A stretch of 64,000 nucleotides of DNA, taken from assembly GCF_014652355.1 (NCBI RefSeq), contig NZ_BMYQ01000002.1, positions 186,001-250,000 on the forward strand. The letters are read 5' to 3'. The notes below the pieces were generated by a model. That model saw only the letters and a list, made by a program, of their open reading frames with translations. It was not told where the DNA came from and searched no databases. This DNA comes from Gemmobacter lanyuensis (GTDB taxonomy: Bacteria > Pseudomonadota > Alphaproteobacteria > Rhodobacterales > Rhodobacteraceae). The position numbers were made by a program, and so were the translations under genes. Shown one piece after another: positions 16,401 through 25,586 of the stretch. The first letter of the stretch is position 1. Each line of letters opens with the position of its first letter.

Positions 16401-17486
16401 TCAGATCCAGCCTGCCAGGTTTTCGCGGATCAAGGCATCCAGCGCGGTGATATGCGCCTCTTCGGCATTGAGGCAGGGGATATAGGTGAACACCTCGCCC
16501 CCGGCATGTTCAAAGCTTTCGCGGATTTCGCCGTTGATCTCTTCCAGCGTCTCGATGCAATCGGCGCTGAAGGCCGGCGCCATGACGGCGATGCGCTTTT
16601 TGCCCTGTTTCGCCAGCTCTGCCACATGTTCGACGGTATAGGGGCGCAGCCATTCCTCGCGGCCAAAGACCGACTGGAAGGTCACGTCGATGCTTCCTTT
16701 CTCCCAGCCCAGCCGTTCGCGCAGCAGGCGCGAGGTCTTGGCGCATTGGCAGTGGTAGGGGTCGCCCTCCATCAGATAGCGTTTGGGCATGCCGTGATAG
16801 CTGGTGACCAGCACGTCGGGCTTGTGGTCCAGCGTGGCATAGACCCGCTCGACCGATTGGGCCAGCGCCTCGATATACAGCGGATGGTCGAAGTATTCCG
16901 CCACGGTTCGGGCCGCGGGCTGACGCTTTTCCTTCATCAGCGCGCGGAAGAACTGATCATTCGCCGTGGCCGAGGTTGCGCCCGCGTAATGGGGGTAGAG
17001 CGGGAAGAACAGAATCTTTTCGCAGCCCGCATCCACCATGGCGCGCACCTTTGAATCGGTCGAGGGGTTGCCATAGCGCATGCAGAAATCGACCATCACC
17101 TTGTCGCCAAAGGCCGCCTGCATCCGCGCGGCAATGGCCGCGGTCTGCTCTTTGGTGATGGTCATCAGCGGGCTTTCGTTCTTCTCCTCATTCCAGATCA
17201 GCTTGTAATTCGCGCCGCTGGTGAAGGGCCGCTTGGTCAGGATGATCAGTTGCAACAGCGGCTGCCATTTCCAGGCTGGAAAATCGATCACGCGCTTGTC
17301 TGACAGAAACTCGTTCAGATAGCGCCGCATCGACCAGTAGTCGTAATTGTCGGGCGTCCCCAGATTGGCCAGCAGCACGCCGATCTTGGCCGCCCGCACC
17401 GGGGGATGGTTGGCCGGGGCATGGGTAAGGCGCCCCTCACCGGGCTTGATCCAGCCATTCACCGCATCACGCAGCACATCGAGCAT
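16401..17486 (-). CDS. hemH: Ferrochelatase
   Basis: A 361-residue enzyme that inserts ferrous iron into protoporphyrin IX, the last step of heme synthesis. Conserved features are VLLANLGTPD near the N-terminus, the catalytic histidine in TSYHGMPKRY, the conserved DPYHCQCAKTS and the acidic pocket in FSADCIETLEEI. I chose the ATG at 17484-17486, with AGGAG six bases before it, in preference to an ATG five codons upstream. The gene is single, with a shared terminator after it. Confidence 0.97.
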   Translation of the reverse strand: MLDVLRDAVNGWIKPGEGRLTHAPANHPPVRAAKIGVLLANLGTPDNYDYWSMRRYLNEFLSDKRVIDFPAWKWQPLLQLIILTKRPFTSGANYKLIWNEEKNESPLMTITKEQTAAIAARMQAAFGDKVMVDFCMRYGNPSTDSKVRAMVDAGCEKILFFPLYPHYAGATSATANDQFFRALMKEKRQPAARTVAEYFDHPLYIEALAQSVERVYATLDHKPDVLVTSYHGMPKRYLMEGDPYHCQCAKTSRLLRERLGWEKGSIDVTFQSVFGREEWLRPYTVEHVAELAKQGKKRIAVMAPAFSADCIETLEEINGEIRESFEHAGGEVFTYIPCLNAEEAHITALDALIRENLAGWI

Positions 17487-17537
17487 CGTCGTCTCCTGCA
17501 ATCGTTCCGCCCCGAGATAGCCTTGGCAGGCCCGGGG

Positions 17538-18365
17538 TCAACCGTCCTTTTTTGTCATAGGGGTTTGCGCCGCCCGCAAGGCATCTTCCAGCCGCTGCAC
17601 CGCCGATCCGGGCCGCAGGGGCTTTTGCTGGCTTTCATGGGGGGCCCATCCGGTCAGGCAGATCACCTCGAAGGTGGCGGGGATGCGCCCGTCCGGCTGA
17701 CCAAAGGCCGCGGCATAGCGTTCGGCGGCGGCAATCATCACGGCGCGGCGGGTGAAATGGCGGGGGCGATCCATCAGGGCGCTGGCCTCGCCCATGGCGC
17801 GCAGATCGGCCATGAGGTGAAAGAGGTCGCGGTAACTGGCGGTGCGTGTGAAATTGTCGGCCACCGGCAGATTCAGACCAGCGCGTTGCAGCAGCGCGCC
17901 CAGATCGCGGATTTCGGCCATCGGCAGCACACGGGGCGACAGGCCGCCCGTTACCGCCGCCTCGGCCTCGGCAAGGCTTGCCCGCAATTCATGCAGCGTT
18001 TGGCCCCCCAGCGTGAATGCCAGAAGCAACCCATCCGGGCGCAGCGCGCGGCGGCATTGCACCAGCTGCCCCACCGGGTCATTTGCCCAATGCAGGCCCA
18101 TCGCGTGGATGATCAGGTCATGCGCCTCGGGCTGCAGATCCAGCACCTCATCATCCGGCAGGAGGCGCGCGCCGGGCAGCACATCGGCCCAGATTTCCGG
18201 AAAGGGCGTGATGATGGCGGGCGCCGTAAACTGCCTGTTAACCGCGCTGAGTCTTTCCTGAACTTCGAAGACGGCTTCGTCATGCAGGAACAGCGCATCG
18301 CGCGTGGCGCGGTGGCGGTTGCGGGTCAGGGCGGCGCGGTCAGTCAGCTGGGGCGGGGTCTGCAT
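17538..18365 (-). CDS. NDUFAF5-like methyltransferase-fold protein lacking the glycine-rich loop
   Basis: A 275-residue protein of the family of human NDUFAF5, recognisable from the block HAMGLHWANDP, RALRPDGLLLAFTLGGQTLHELR. NDUFAF5 uses a methyltransferase fold to hydroxylate an arginine of complex I subunit NDUFS7. In this homologue the usual SAM-binding motif I (LDxGxGxG) is not present in the expected place; the region reads TAPAIITPFPEIWADVLPG instead. It may thus not bind SAM conventionally. I use the ATG at 18363-18365, preceded by AGAGAGG. It is divergent from comF, with 35 bases between. Confidence 0.82.
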   Translation of the reverse strand: MQTPPQLTDRAALTRNRHRATRDALFLHDEAVFEVQERLSAVNRQFTAPAIITPFPEIWADVLPGARLLPDDEVLDLQPEAHDLIIHAMGLHWANDPVGQLVQCRRALRPDGLLLAFTLGGQTLHELRASLAEAEAAVTGGLSPRVLPMAEIRDLGALLQRAGLNLPVADNFTRTASYRDLFHLMADLRAMGEASALMDRPRHFTRRAVMIAAAERYAAAFGQPDGRIPATFEVICLTGWAPHESQQKPLRPGSAVQRLEDALRAAQTPMTKKDG

Positions 18366-18400
18366 GGGGCCTCTCTTTTGGCGGACCATAGGAGGGATGG

Positions 18401-19123
18401 ATGAGAATGCAAGCCGCGGTGCAACTGGTGTATCCGCCCCAGTGCCTGACCTGTGATGCGCTGGTGACCACGGATTTCGGTCTTTGTGCCGCCTGCTGGC
18501 GCGAGACGCCCTTTGTCTCGGGTCTGGTCTGTGATTGCTGCGGTGTGCCCCTGCCGGGCGAGGAGACGGGCGGCCCGGTGCAATGCGACGATTGTCTGGC
18601 CGTTGCGCGGCCCTGGTCGAGGGGGCGGGCGGCGCTGCTTTATTGGGATAACGCGCGCAAGATGGTCATGGCGCTGAAACATGGCGACAGGGTTGATCTG
18701 GCCCGCCCGGCCGCGGGCTGGCTGCACCGGGCGGCGCGGCCGCTGCTTGCGCCCGATACGCTGATCGCGCCGGTGCCGCTGCATTGGACGCGGCTGATCC
18801 GGCGGCGCTACAACCAGTCGGCCTTGCTGGCGGCGGCGCTGGGGCGGCTTGCCGATCTGCCGCATTGTCCCGATCTGCTGATCCGCCGCCGCAATACCCG
18901 CAGCCAAGAGGGGCGCGACCGCTCGGCCCGCTTTGTCAATGTGCATGAGGCATTCCGCGTGAACCGCAAACGCGACTGGATGATGCAGGGCCGCCCCGTG
19001 CTGCTGGTGGATGATGTGATGACCTCGGGCGCGACGCTGGCCGCCTGTGCCGAGGCCTGTCTGGCCGAAGGCGCCGCCCGTGTTGACGTGATTGTGCTGT
19101 GCCGCGTTGCGAAGGATGCTTAA
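18401..19123 (+). CDS. ComF family phosphoribosyltransferase-like protein
   Basis: A 240-residue protein with an N-terminal zinc-ribbon region rich in paired cysteines (CLTCDAL, LCAACW, CDCCG, CDDC) and a C-terminal phosphoribosyltransferase domain with the PRPP-binding loop VLLVDDVMTSGATL. ComF proteins support DNA uptake in naturally competent species; in others their role is undefined. GGAGGG precedes the ATG. It leads a set of four genes on this strand (comF, grxC, nitrilase, marR) that are closely spaced. Confidence 0.93.
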   Translation: MRMQAAVQLVYPPQCLTCDALVTTDFGLCAACWRETPFVSGLVCDCCGVPLPGEETGGPVQCDDCLAVARPWSRGRAALLYWDNARKMVMALKHGDRVDLARPAAGWLHRAARPLLAPDTLIAPVPLHWTRLIRRRYNQSALLAAALGRLADLPHCPDLLIRRRNTRSQEGRDRSARFVNVHEAFRVNRKRDWMMQGRPVLLVDDVMTSGATLAACAEACLAEGAARVDVIVLCRVAKDA

Positions 19124-19181
19124 ATCCTTATAATTTCTGCAACTGCAAGCATCGGCCCGGCCCAGGGCCACAGAGAGCACC

Positions 19182-19439
19182 ATGAAATCCGTCGAAATCT
19201 ACACGACCCCGACCTGCCCCTATTGCCTGGCCGCCAAGCGCCTGCTGCAAAAGAAGGGCGTGGACTATGCCGAAACCGATGTCAGCGCCGATCCCGCCCT
19301 GCGCGTGGCGATGACGGAACGCGCCAATGGCCGCCGCACCGTGCCGCAGATATTCATCGGCGGGGTGCATGTCGGCGGCTGCGATGATCTGCATGCGCTG
19401 GAAGACGCGGGCAAGCTCGACCCCTTGCTGGCGGACTGA
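19182..19439 (+). CDS. grxC: Glutaredoxin 3
   Basis: An 85-residue dithiol glutaredoxin with active site CPYC at residues 12-15 (TPTCPYCLAAKRLL), the TVPQIFI cis-proline motif and the GGCDD glutathione-binding segment. It reduces disulfides and glutathione mixed disulfides with glutathione. It lies 58 bases after comF and three bases before the nitrilase-family gene. Confidence 0.97.
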   Translation: MKSVEIYTTPTCPYCLAAKRLLQKKGVDYAETDVSADPALRVAMTERANGRRTVPQIFIGGVHVGGCDDLHALEDAGKLDPLLAD

Positions 19440-19442
19440 CCC

Positions 19443-20273
19443 ATGCGGATCGCGCTTGTGCAATTGACCGTCGGGGATGATCCGGCGGCCAACCTGCCGG
19501 AAACGCTGGCCTTTGTGCGCGCCGCCGCCGAAGGGGGGGCGCAGCTTGTGCTGACGCCGGAATGCACCAACCTGCTCAGCTCGAACCGTGACCATCAGCG
19601 CCGCACCCTGCGGTCCGAGGCCGAGGACCCCACCCTCGCAGCCCTGCGGGCCGAGGCCAAGGCGCTGGGGATCTGGCTGCTGATCGGCTCCCTTGGCGTG
19701 CTGACGCAGGATGCGGACGGGCGCTTTGCCAACCGGTCTTTCCTGATTGACCCGCAGGGTGAGATTGCCGCGCGCTATGACAAGATCCACATGTTTGACG
19801 TGAACGTGTCAGAGACGGAAATCTACCGCGAAAGCGCCGCCTATCGGCCGGGTCATCAGGCGGTGGTCGCCGATACTCCCTTGGCGCGGATCGGCATGGC
19901 GGTCTGCTATGACCTGCGGTTCCCGCATCTTTTCCGCCGTCTGGCGCAGGCCGGGGCGCAGATCCTGACCGTGCCCGCCGCCTTCAACCACCTGACGGGA
20001 GAGGCGCATTGGGAAACCCTGCTGCGCGCCCGCGCGATCGAGACCGGCTGCTTCGTGCTGGCCCCGGCCCAGACCGGCTTTCACCCCGAAGCTGAAGGCA
20101 AGGGCCGCCAAACCCATGGTCACAGCCTTGCCATCGCGCCCTGGGGCGAGGTTCTGGTCGATGCCGGCACCGACCCCGGCGTCACGATCATCGATCTTGA
20201 TCTGGCCGAGGTGGAGCGCGCGCGGTCTCGCGTGCCTTCGCTGGTCCATGACCGCGCCTTTGACGGTCCGTGA
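19443..20273 (+). CDS. Carbon-nitrogen hydrolase, Nit1/Nit2-type
   Basis: A 276-residue nitrilase-superfamily amidase with catalytic triad E40 (LTPECTNL), K114 (RYDKIHMFD) and C155 (AVCYDLRFP). The YDKIHMFDV and CYDLRFPHLFR motifs are typical of the Nit1/Nit2 branch, which repairs deaminated glutathione or acts as omega-amidase. The position directly after grxC fits a glutathione-related repair role, though this is inference. The stop overlaps the marR start. Confidence 0.92.
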   Translation: MRIALVQLTVGDDPAANLPETLAFVRAAAEGGAQLVLTPECTNLLSSNRDHQRRTLRSEAEDPTLAALRAEAKALGIWLLIGSLGVLTQDADGRFANRSFLIDPQGEIAARYDKIHMFDVNVSETEIYRESAAYRPGHQAVVADTPLARIGMAVCYDLRFPHLFRRLAQAGAQILTVPAAFNHLTGEAHWETLLRARAIETGCFVLAPAQTGFHPEAEGKGRQTHGHSLAIAPWGEVLVDAGTDPGVTIIDLDLAEVERARSRVPSLVHDRAFDGP

Positions 20274-20716
20274 TGGCGGAAAAGACCGAAGATCTGGCCA
20301 TTGCCCTGTTTGGCGAGCTGTTCATGGCGGATCAGCTGGCCCGGAACCGCATCTCTAAAGTGCTGCCCAAGGGGATGGAGCTGTCGCATTTCGGGGTGCT
20401 GAACCATCTGGGGCGCATCAATGAGGAACGCACCCCGGCCCAGCTGGCCCGCAGCTTCCACGTCACCCGTGGGGCAATGACCAATACGCTGACCAAGCTG
20501 GAAATCGCGGGCCATATCCACATCCGGCCTGATTGGGATGATGCCCGGCGCAAATTCGTGGCGATCAGCCCGGCGGGCCGGGCCGCGCGCGACCATGCGG
20601 TGCAGTCCATCGCCCCGCTGATCGCCGAGGTCGTGCAGGCGCTGGGCGCTGACCGCGTCCGCGCCATTCTGCCTGTGCTGCGTGAATTGCGCACCCGGAT
20701 GGAGGGCGAGGTCTGA
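20273..20716 (+). CDS. MarR family transcriptional regulator
   Basis: A 147-residue winged-helix regulator. The DNA-binding region includes LSHFGVLNHLGRI, TPAQLARSFHVTRGAMTNTLTKLE and the wing DDARRKFVAISPAGR. A GTG immediately before the ATG could equally be the start. The start overlaps the stop of the nitrilase-family gene (TGATG), so it is coupled to the upstream operon. The target and ligand are unknown. Its 3' end is six bases from the convergent polysaccharide export gene. Confidence 0.92.
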   Translation: MAEKTEDLAIALFGELFMADQLARNRISKVLPKGMELSHFGVLNHLGRINEERTPAQLARSFHVTRGAMTNTLTKLEIAGHIHIRPDWDDARRKFVAISPAGRAARDHAVQSIAPLIAEVVQALGADRVRAILPVLRELRTRMEGEV

Positions 20717-20722
20717 CGCGCG

Positions 20723-21847
20723 TCAGTTCCGCAGCGACCGCGCCCGCAGGCCGATGCCCAAGGCATCATACATCACAGAGATCACCGTGCCATTCTGCAC
20801 GACCGAGCTTTCGGTCACAAGAACAAGGTCCTTGTTTGCAATCTGGAATTCGCCCGCGCTGAACAGCCCGTCGGCCGAGGTCAGGTCAAAGCTGAAGATC
20901 GTGCGCTCTTTGCTGGGGCCGGTGCCATCGCTCCGCACGTCCGAGCCATCATAATTGCGCAGGACCAGCACCCCTTTCGGATTGGCCCGGTTGTCGGCAA
21001 AGCCCCCGATGAGCGAGGCCGCGTCCAGCGCCGTGACCTGATCGTCCGGGAAGGGGATCTGGGCTTCTTTCGATGCGGCGCCCAGCGACAGGAAATAACG
21101 CTCATCGCTTTCGACATAGACTTTGTCCCCGCCGCGCAGGGTGGTGTCGAGCGCGGGCGATTTCAGCAGCCGGTCCAAAGAGATCCCGTAAAGCTTGCTC
21201 CCCCGCATCAGCCGTACTTGCGGGTTGGTCAGGTGCGCTTCGACACCGCCGCCAAGGGCAATCAGGCTCAGAACCGAAACATTCCGGTCCGGCAGCGGGA
21301 AATTCCCGGGCTTGCTGACACCGCTGATCAGATCGACCGAGCTTTCGCGGCCGGGCTGGTGGTTCAGCTGCACCTGGGCCGTCGTGCTGATTTCGGCAAA
21401 GCGTTTCTGGATCGTCTCGCGCGCGGCGTCGGGGGTCATCTTCGCGACATAGACCTGGTCGACATAGGGCAGGAACACGTCGCCGGCGGAGGAAACGCGG
21501 ATGCTGCGCAGTTCGACCGCCTTCTGGCCCTTTTGGGCCAGAAGCGAGGATTCGCCGTTATCCCAGATCGAAAGATCGAGCATGTCGCCCGCCTGAATGA
21601 TCTGCGAGGCTGGCCCACTGCTTTTTTCAAGCCATCCCGACACGGGTTGTGACGAACTCTGCGGCCATTTCGACAGCTGTGGCAGCGTGGCCCGTGTCAC
21701 CGGAACCACTGCAAAATCCGCGTCTTCGGCCTGAGCGCCGCGCAGGATCTCTTTGGCCTGGGGGGCGCCACCGGGGGCATCACCACATGCGGCAAGGGCA
21801 AAAAGGCTCACGGTAAGCAAAAGAACCTTGCCGGAAAAAAGACGCAT
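20723..21847 (-). CDS. Polysaccharide export lipoprotein, Wza/KpsD-like
   Basis: A 374-residue outer-membrane exporter. The lipoprotein signal ends LFALAACG, putting the lipidated Cys near residue 20. A polysaccharide export (PES) domain follows (IIQAGDMLDLSIWDN ... LPYVDQVYVAKMTPDAARETIQKRF), then two SLBB-like domains (SVDLISGVSKPGNFPL and later). Such proteins form the outer-membrane channel for capsule or exopolysaccharide. It is divergent from the epimerase gene across 124 bases, which marks the left edge of the polysaccharide locus. The expected inner-membrane partner (Wzc-like kinase) is not nearby. Confidence 0.93.
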   Translation of the reverse strand: MRLFSGKVLLLTVSLFALAACGDAPGGAPQAKEILRGAQAEDADFAVVPVTRATLPQLSKWPQSSSQPVSGWLEKSSGPASQIIQAGDMLDLSIWDNGESSLLAQKGQKAVELRSIRVSSAGDVFLPYVDQVYVAKMTPDAARETIQKRFAEISTTAQVQLNHQPGRESSVDLISGVSKPGNFPLPDRNVSVLSLIALGGGVEAHLTNPQVRLMRGSKLYGISLDRLLKSPALDTTLRGGDKVYVESDERYFLSLGAASKEAQIPFPDDQVTALDAASLIGGFADNRANPKGVLVLRNYDGSDVRSDGTGPSKERTIFSFDLTSADGLFSAGEFQIANKDLVLVTESSVVQNGTVISVMYDALGIGLRARSLRN

Positions 21848-21971
21848 CTGTGACCCCGCTGAGACCACCCCGGTACGAGGGGTGGACTTGACTGTGCCGT
21901 GCAAGATACAGGGGAGCCGTTCAGGGTTCAACATCCCATTCTGTGATGGGCAATCCCATGCCGGGGGTCAC

Positions 21972-22823
21972 ATGATCTGTATCTTGGGGGCTGCGGGCCG
22001 AATTGGCCATATGTTGTATGCGACATGGCCCGCGAATCGCACTCAACCTGTGATCCGCCAAGGCCGTGGCGCGGCACCTGTCGGGGGACTTCGCTGGGAC
22101 ATGCTGGTTGAACCGGTCCCGCCCGAAATGCCGCGCGGCTCGGTCATCCTGAACCTTGCGGGGGTCACGCGGGGTGATGAAACTGCCCTGACGGCGAATG
22201 TGACGCTGGCCCTCGCGGCCCTGGACGCGGCGCAAGAGACTGCGGCGCGGCATGTGTTTCTGTGTTCCTCTGCCGCTGTGTACGGGGCCGGTCACGGGCA
22301 AGACCTTGGGGAAGAGGATCCCACTGATCCAGTGAATCCATACGGCCGCGCCAAACTGGCGATGGAGGTGGCCGCCGAACGCTGGGCCGCAGAACACCCC
22401 GCCATCGGCGTGACGGTCTTGCGGATCGGCAATGTCGCGGGGGCGGATGCGCTTTTGGGGGGCGCCGTTGCGGGGCGGCCTGTGACCCTCGACCCGGTTC
22501 CGGGGCATGATCGCGGCCCCGAGCGGTCTTATATCGGACCCTGGGCTTTGGGGCGGGTGCTGGCGGGGCTGGCGGATCTTGCCTGCACTGACCAGCCTCT
22601 GCCCTTCCGGCTCAATATCGCGGCGCCCGGCGTGGTGGGGATGGCCGATCTGCTTCGGACCGCCGATCTGCCTTGGGGTTGGGGTCCCCCCAATCCGTCG
22701 GCGGTGGCGCGTGTCGGGCTGAACACCGCGCGGCTTGAGGCGCTTTTGCCCGGCGCTGCCGGGGCGGGGAATGCCGAGGCTCTCATCGCCGATTGGCGCC
22801 GTTGGAAAGAGGCCACCGCATGA
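21972..22823 (+). CDS. NAD-dependent epimerase/dehydratase (SDR)
   Basis: A 283-residue extended SDR sugar-nucleotide enzyme. The NAD loop GAAGRIG is at residues 6-12, the catalytic SSAAVYG segment follows mid-protein and the YxxxK pair is in NPYGRAKLAME. GGGGG precedes the ATG at a workable distance. It is likely to modify the sugar nucleotide used by the following transferase, to which it is coupled by an ATGA overlap. Substrate cannot be read from sequence. Confidence 0.9.
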   Translation: MICILGAAGRIGHMLYATWPANRTQPVIRQGRGAAPVGGLRWDMLVEPVPPEMPRGSVILNLAGVTRGDETALTANVTLALAALDAAQETAARHVFLCSSAAVYGAGHGQDLGEEDPTDPVNPYGRAKLAMEVAAERWAAEHPAIGVTVLRIGNVAGADALLGGAVAGRPVTLDPVPGHDRGPERSYIGPWALGRVLAGLADLACTDQPLPFRLNIAAPGVVGMADLLRTADLPWGWGPPNPSAVARVGLNTARLEALLPGAAGAGNAEALIADWRRWKEATA

Positions 22824-23440
22824 CCCCGCAGAAACGCATTTTCGATTTGGCCCTCGCCAGTCTGCTTGCGGCGGTTCTGGCGCTGCCCTTCGCGCTGCTG
22901 CTGCTGGTGCTGCTGTTGAGAGAGGGGCGGCCAATTTTCTACGTCGCGGAACGCATGAAAGCCCCCGGTCAGCCTTTCCGCCTGTGGAAGTTGCGGACCA
23001 TGACCCTCGCAAAGGCTGATAGCGGGGTTTCCGGCGGTGACAAGGCCGCCCGCATTACGCCGGTCGGGCGGTTCCTCCGCAAGACCCGCCTTGATGAGGT
23101 GCCCCAGCTGTGGAATGTGCTGCGCGGCGACATGAGTTTTGTCGGCCCCCGCCCGCCACTCCGGCTTTATGTTGAACGTTTTCCAGAGCTTTATGCCCAA
23201 GTTCTGCAAAGCCGCCCGGGGATTACCGGCCTTGCGTCACTACATTACCACGCCCATGAAGAGCGCCTTTTGGCCCGCTGTGCCAGTGCCGAGGAAACGG
23301 ATGCCGTCTACAGTCGGCGCTGCGTACCGTGGAAGGCGCGGCTGGATCTGATCTATCAGCGCCACCAGACACTTTGCTTTGATCTGGCGCTGATCTACGA
23401 AACCGGTCGCCGCGTTCTGGTGCGTCGGCTGTTCAAGTGA
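22820..23440 (+). CDS. Initiating sugar transferase (undecaprenyl-phosphate)
   Basis: A 206-residue bacterial sugar transferase of the short type, with one N-terminal membrane helix (about 13-37) and the catalytic domain with LWKLRTM, RKTRLDEVPQLWNVLRGDMSFVGPRPP and RPGITGL. It transfers a sugar phosphate to undecaprenyl phosphate and starts assembly of a lipid-linked polysaccharide unit. The start overlaps the epimerase stop by four bases. Confidence 0.95.
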   Translation: MTPQKRIFDLALASLLAAVLALPFALLLLVLLLREGRPIFYVAERMKAPGQPFRLWKLRTMTLAKADSGVSGGDKAARITPVGRFLRKTRLDEVPQLWNVLRGDMSFVGPRPPLRLYVERFPELYAQVLQSRPGITGLASLHYHAHEERLLARCASAEETDAVYSRRCVPWKARLDLIYQRHQTLCFDLALIYETGRRVLVRRLFK

Positions 23441-23483
23441 GCGCCAGCTGCCCGCAGAATAGGCGCGTTTCAGCCGCTCTGCC

Positions 23484-23519
23484 TTGTTGCACATGCGAAT
23501 GTGAGGTAGATTGCAACAA
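23484..23519. promoter_or_regulatory. Nested inverted repeats upstream of the FlaA1/CapD gene
   Basis: TTGTTGCA (23484-23491) and TGCAACAA (23512-23519) are perfect 8-bp arms 20 bases apart, and inside them CACAT-GCGA-ATGTG forms a second palindrome. They lie about 55 bases before the gene at 23575, where a regulator could bind. There is no T tract, so a terminator for the transferase gene is less likely. Confidence 0.45.
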
Positions 23520-23574
23520 TTATTTGCGCTAATCGGGCCCTTTAAAGGGGGCCAGGTGCAGTTTGGCGGTATCC

Positions 23575-25497
23575 ATGAACATGATGATGCGGCATTTCCG
23601 ACACGTGCTTTTTGCCGTCCAGTCGAATTTGTCGCGGCGCAACAAACAGTTCGTGCTTCTTTGCCTCGACATCGTGCTTCCGCCGGTGATCCTGCTGTTG
23701 ACGCTTGCGCTTTTGGGGCGAGGGATCCTCGCGACGGTCAGCTTCTATGAACTGGCCTATCTGCTGCCGATGGTTGCAGTTCTGGGGGCGCTGATTTCCA
23801 GCTGGCTGGGCCTGCCGCGCGTTCAGCTGAAATCCTACGACACCATGGCGATGATGCGAACCGGCATCTACGCCGCCGGAATGACCGTGATCGGAACCGT
23901 CCTGGTCGAGGCCGTGGTGCCGAATTTTCCGGCAGCGGGGTCAGTGATCTTCGGAATGACACTGTTTCTGACTTCGGTCGGGTTGCGGCTGGCGCTGTTT
24001 TACATGCTTCTTTGGGTCTTGCGGCATGACAAACCCAAGCAGCGCGTGATGATCTATGGTGCGGGCACGACCGGGGTGCAGCTGGTGGCAGCCCTTCGGT
24101 CGCATGAACGGATCGTGCCTGTCGCCTTTATTGATGACAATGACTCGCTCCATTCCACCACTGTATCGGGGCTGCGGGTGCTGCCGCCTTCCCGCATCGA
24201 AGAGCTGGCCGAGCAATATGATGTGAAGCGTGTCATCCTTGCCATGCCTTCGGTTTCGCCGCCCAAGATTGCCCGGCTGTCACGGCAGCTGCGTGGCATG
24301 GGGCTCAAGGTTCAGTCGCTGCCTTCCTTCGCGCAGCTGCTGGGCGAGGAAGAGCTGATCGACCAGCTGAGTTCGGTGGCGGCCGGACAGTTTCTGGGGC
24401 GCGACCAGATCAGCCACCATCTGCAAAGGGCGGATGAGGCTTATCGTGGCAAGTCTATTCTGGTGTCGGGCGCGGGGGGATCGATCGGATCCGAACTGTG
24501 CCGTCAGCTTCTGAACTATGCCCCTGGCCGTCTGGTGCTTTATGAGGTGAGCGAGGTCGCCCTCTACAACATCGACCGGGAACTGCGCGAAAAGGCCGAG
24601 GCCTGTGGCGTCGAGATTGTGCCGGTGCTGGGCTCGGTGACGGATTCCCGTCTGACGCGGATGGTCATCACGGCAAACCGGATCGACGTGGTGTTCCATG
24701 CGGCGGCCTACAAGCATGTCCCGCTGGTCGAGATCAATCCGCTGGCCGGGCTGGCCAACAATGTCCTCGGAACCCGTACCCTTGCCGAAGTGTCGCATGA
24801 GGCAGGCGTCGGCCGGTTCATCCTTGTCTCATCGGACAAGGCGGTGCGGCCGACGAATGTGATGGGCGCGTCGAAACGTCTTGCTGAACTTGTCGTGCAG
24901 GACATGGCCAAGCGTTCGCGGGGGACGGTGTTCTCCATGGTGCGCTTCGGCAATGTGCTCGGGTCGTCCGGGTCGGTCATTCCGCTGTTCAAGGAGCAGA
25001 TCGCCCGGGGTGGCCCTGTCACGCTGACGCATGAAGATATCACGCGTTACTTCATGACCATCGCCGAGGCGGCGCAACTGGTGCTGCTCGCCGGGTCGTT
25101 TTCAGATGCCGAAACCTCGCGCGGGGGGGATGTCTTCGTGCTGGACATGGGCCAGCCGGTCCGCATCCGCGACGTGGCGGTGCAGATGATCCAGGCCGCG
25201 GGCTATTCCGTGCGCGATGAGGCCCATCCCGACGGCGATATCGAGATCGTGGTGACGGGTCTGCGCCCGGGCGAAAAACTGCATGAGGAACTGCTGATCG
25301 GGGAAGGCCAGCTGACCACCCCGCATAGCAAGATCATGCGCGCCCGCGAGGAAAGCTTGTCGGAGCTGGAGATGGCCTCGGCCCTGCGCGCGCTGCGGGA
25401 AGCCGTGGCTCTGGGTCAGGAAGAGGCCGCCCGTGCGGTCATCATCCGCTGGGTGAACGGATATAGACCCGCTGCCCATGCAACAGCGGCGCAATGA
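23575..25497 (+). CDS. FlaA1/CapD/WbpM-type nucleotide-sugar dehydratase-epimerase
   Basis: A 640-residue membrane enzyme. Four N-terminal helices (about 20-130) lead to a first Rossmann-like domain (YGAGTTGVQLVAAL) and then a second NAD-binding domain (SGAGGSIGSELCRQL) with VSSDKAVRPTNVMGASKRLAE and the FGNVLGSSGSVIPLF signature. Such enzymes convert UDP-GlcNAc to 4-keto-6-deoxy sugars at the inner membrane. Start is uncertain: several ATGs cluster at 23575-23589 and a TTG lies at 23563. It supplies sugars for the polysaccharide made by this locus. Confidence 0.94.
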   Translation: MNMMMRHFRHVLFAVQSNLSRRNKQFVLLCLDIVLPPVILLLTLALLGRGILATVSFYELAYLLPMVAVLGALISSWLGLPRVQLKSYDTMAMMRTGIYAAGMTVIGTVLVEAVVPNFPAAGSVIFGMTLFLTSVGLRLALFYMLLWVLRHDKPKQRVMIYGAGTTGVQLVAALRSHERIVPVAFIDDNDSLHSTTVSGLRVLPPSRIEELAEQYDVKRVILAMPSVSPPKIARLSRQLRGMGLKVQSLPSFAQLLGEEELIDQLSSVAAGQFLGRDQISHHLQRADEAYRGKSILVSGAGGSIGSELCRQLLNYAPGRLVLYEVSEVALYNIDRELREKAEACGVEIVPVLGSVTDSRLTRMVITANRIDVVFHAAAYKHVPLVEINPLAGLANNVLGTRTLAEVSHEAGVGRFILVSSDKAVRPTNVMGASKRLAELVVQDMAKRSRGTVFSMVRFGNVLGSSGSVIPLFKEQIARGGPVTLTHEDITRYFMTIAEAAQLVLLAGSFSDAETSRGGDVFVLDMGQPVRIRDVAVQMIQAAGYSVRDEAHPDGDIEIVVTGLRPGEKLHEELLIGEGQLTTPHSKIMRAREESLSELEMASALRALREAVALGQEEAARAVIIRWVNGYRPAAHATAAQ

Positions 25498-25586
25498 TGT
25501 GCTGAACGCTGCCCGGATGGATTGTTGATCTGGGTGATTTCCCCTAGACTGGACGGAAGTATGTTCAGCTTCAGGGCGTAATCAGC

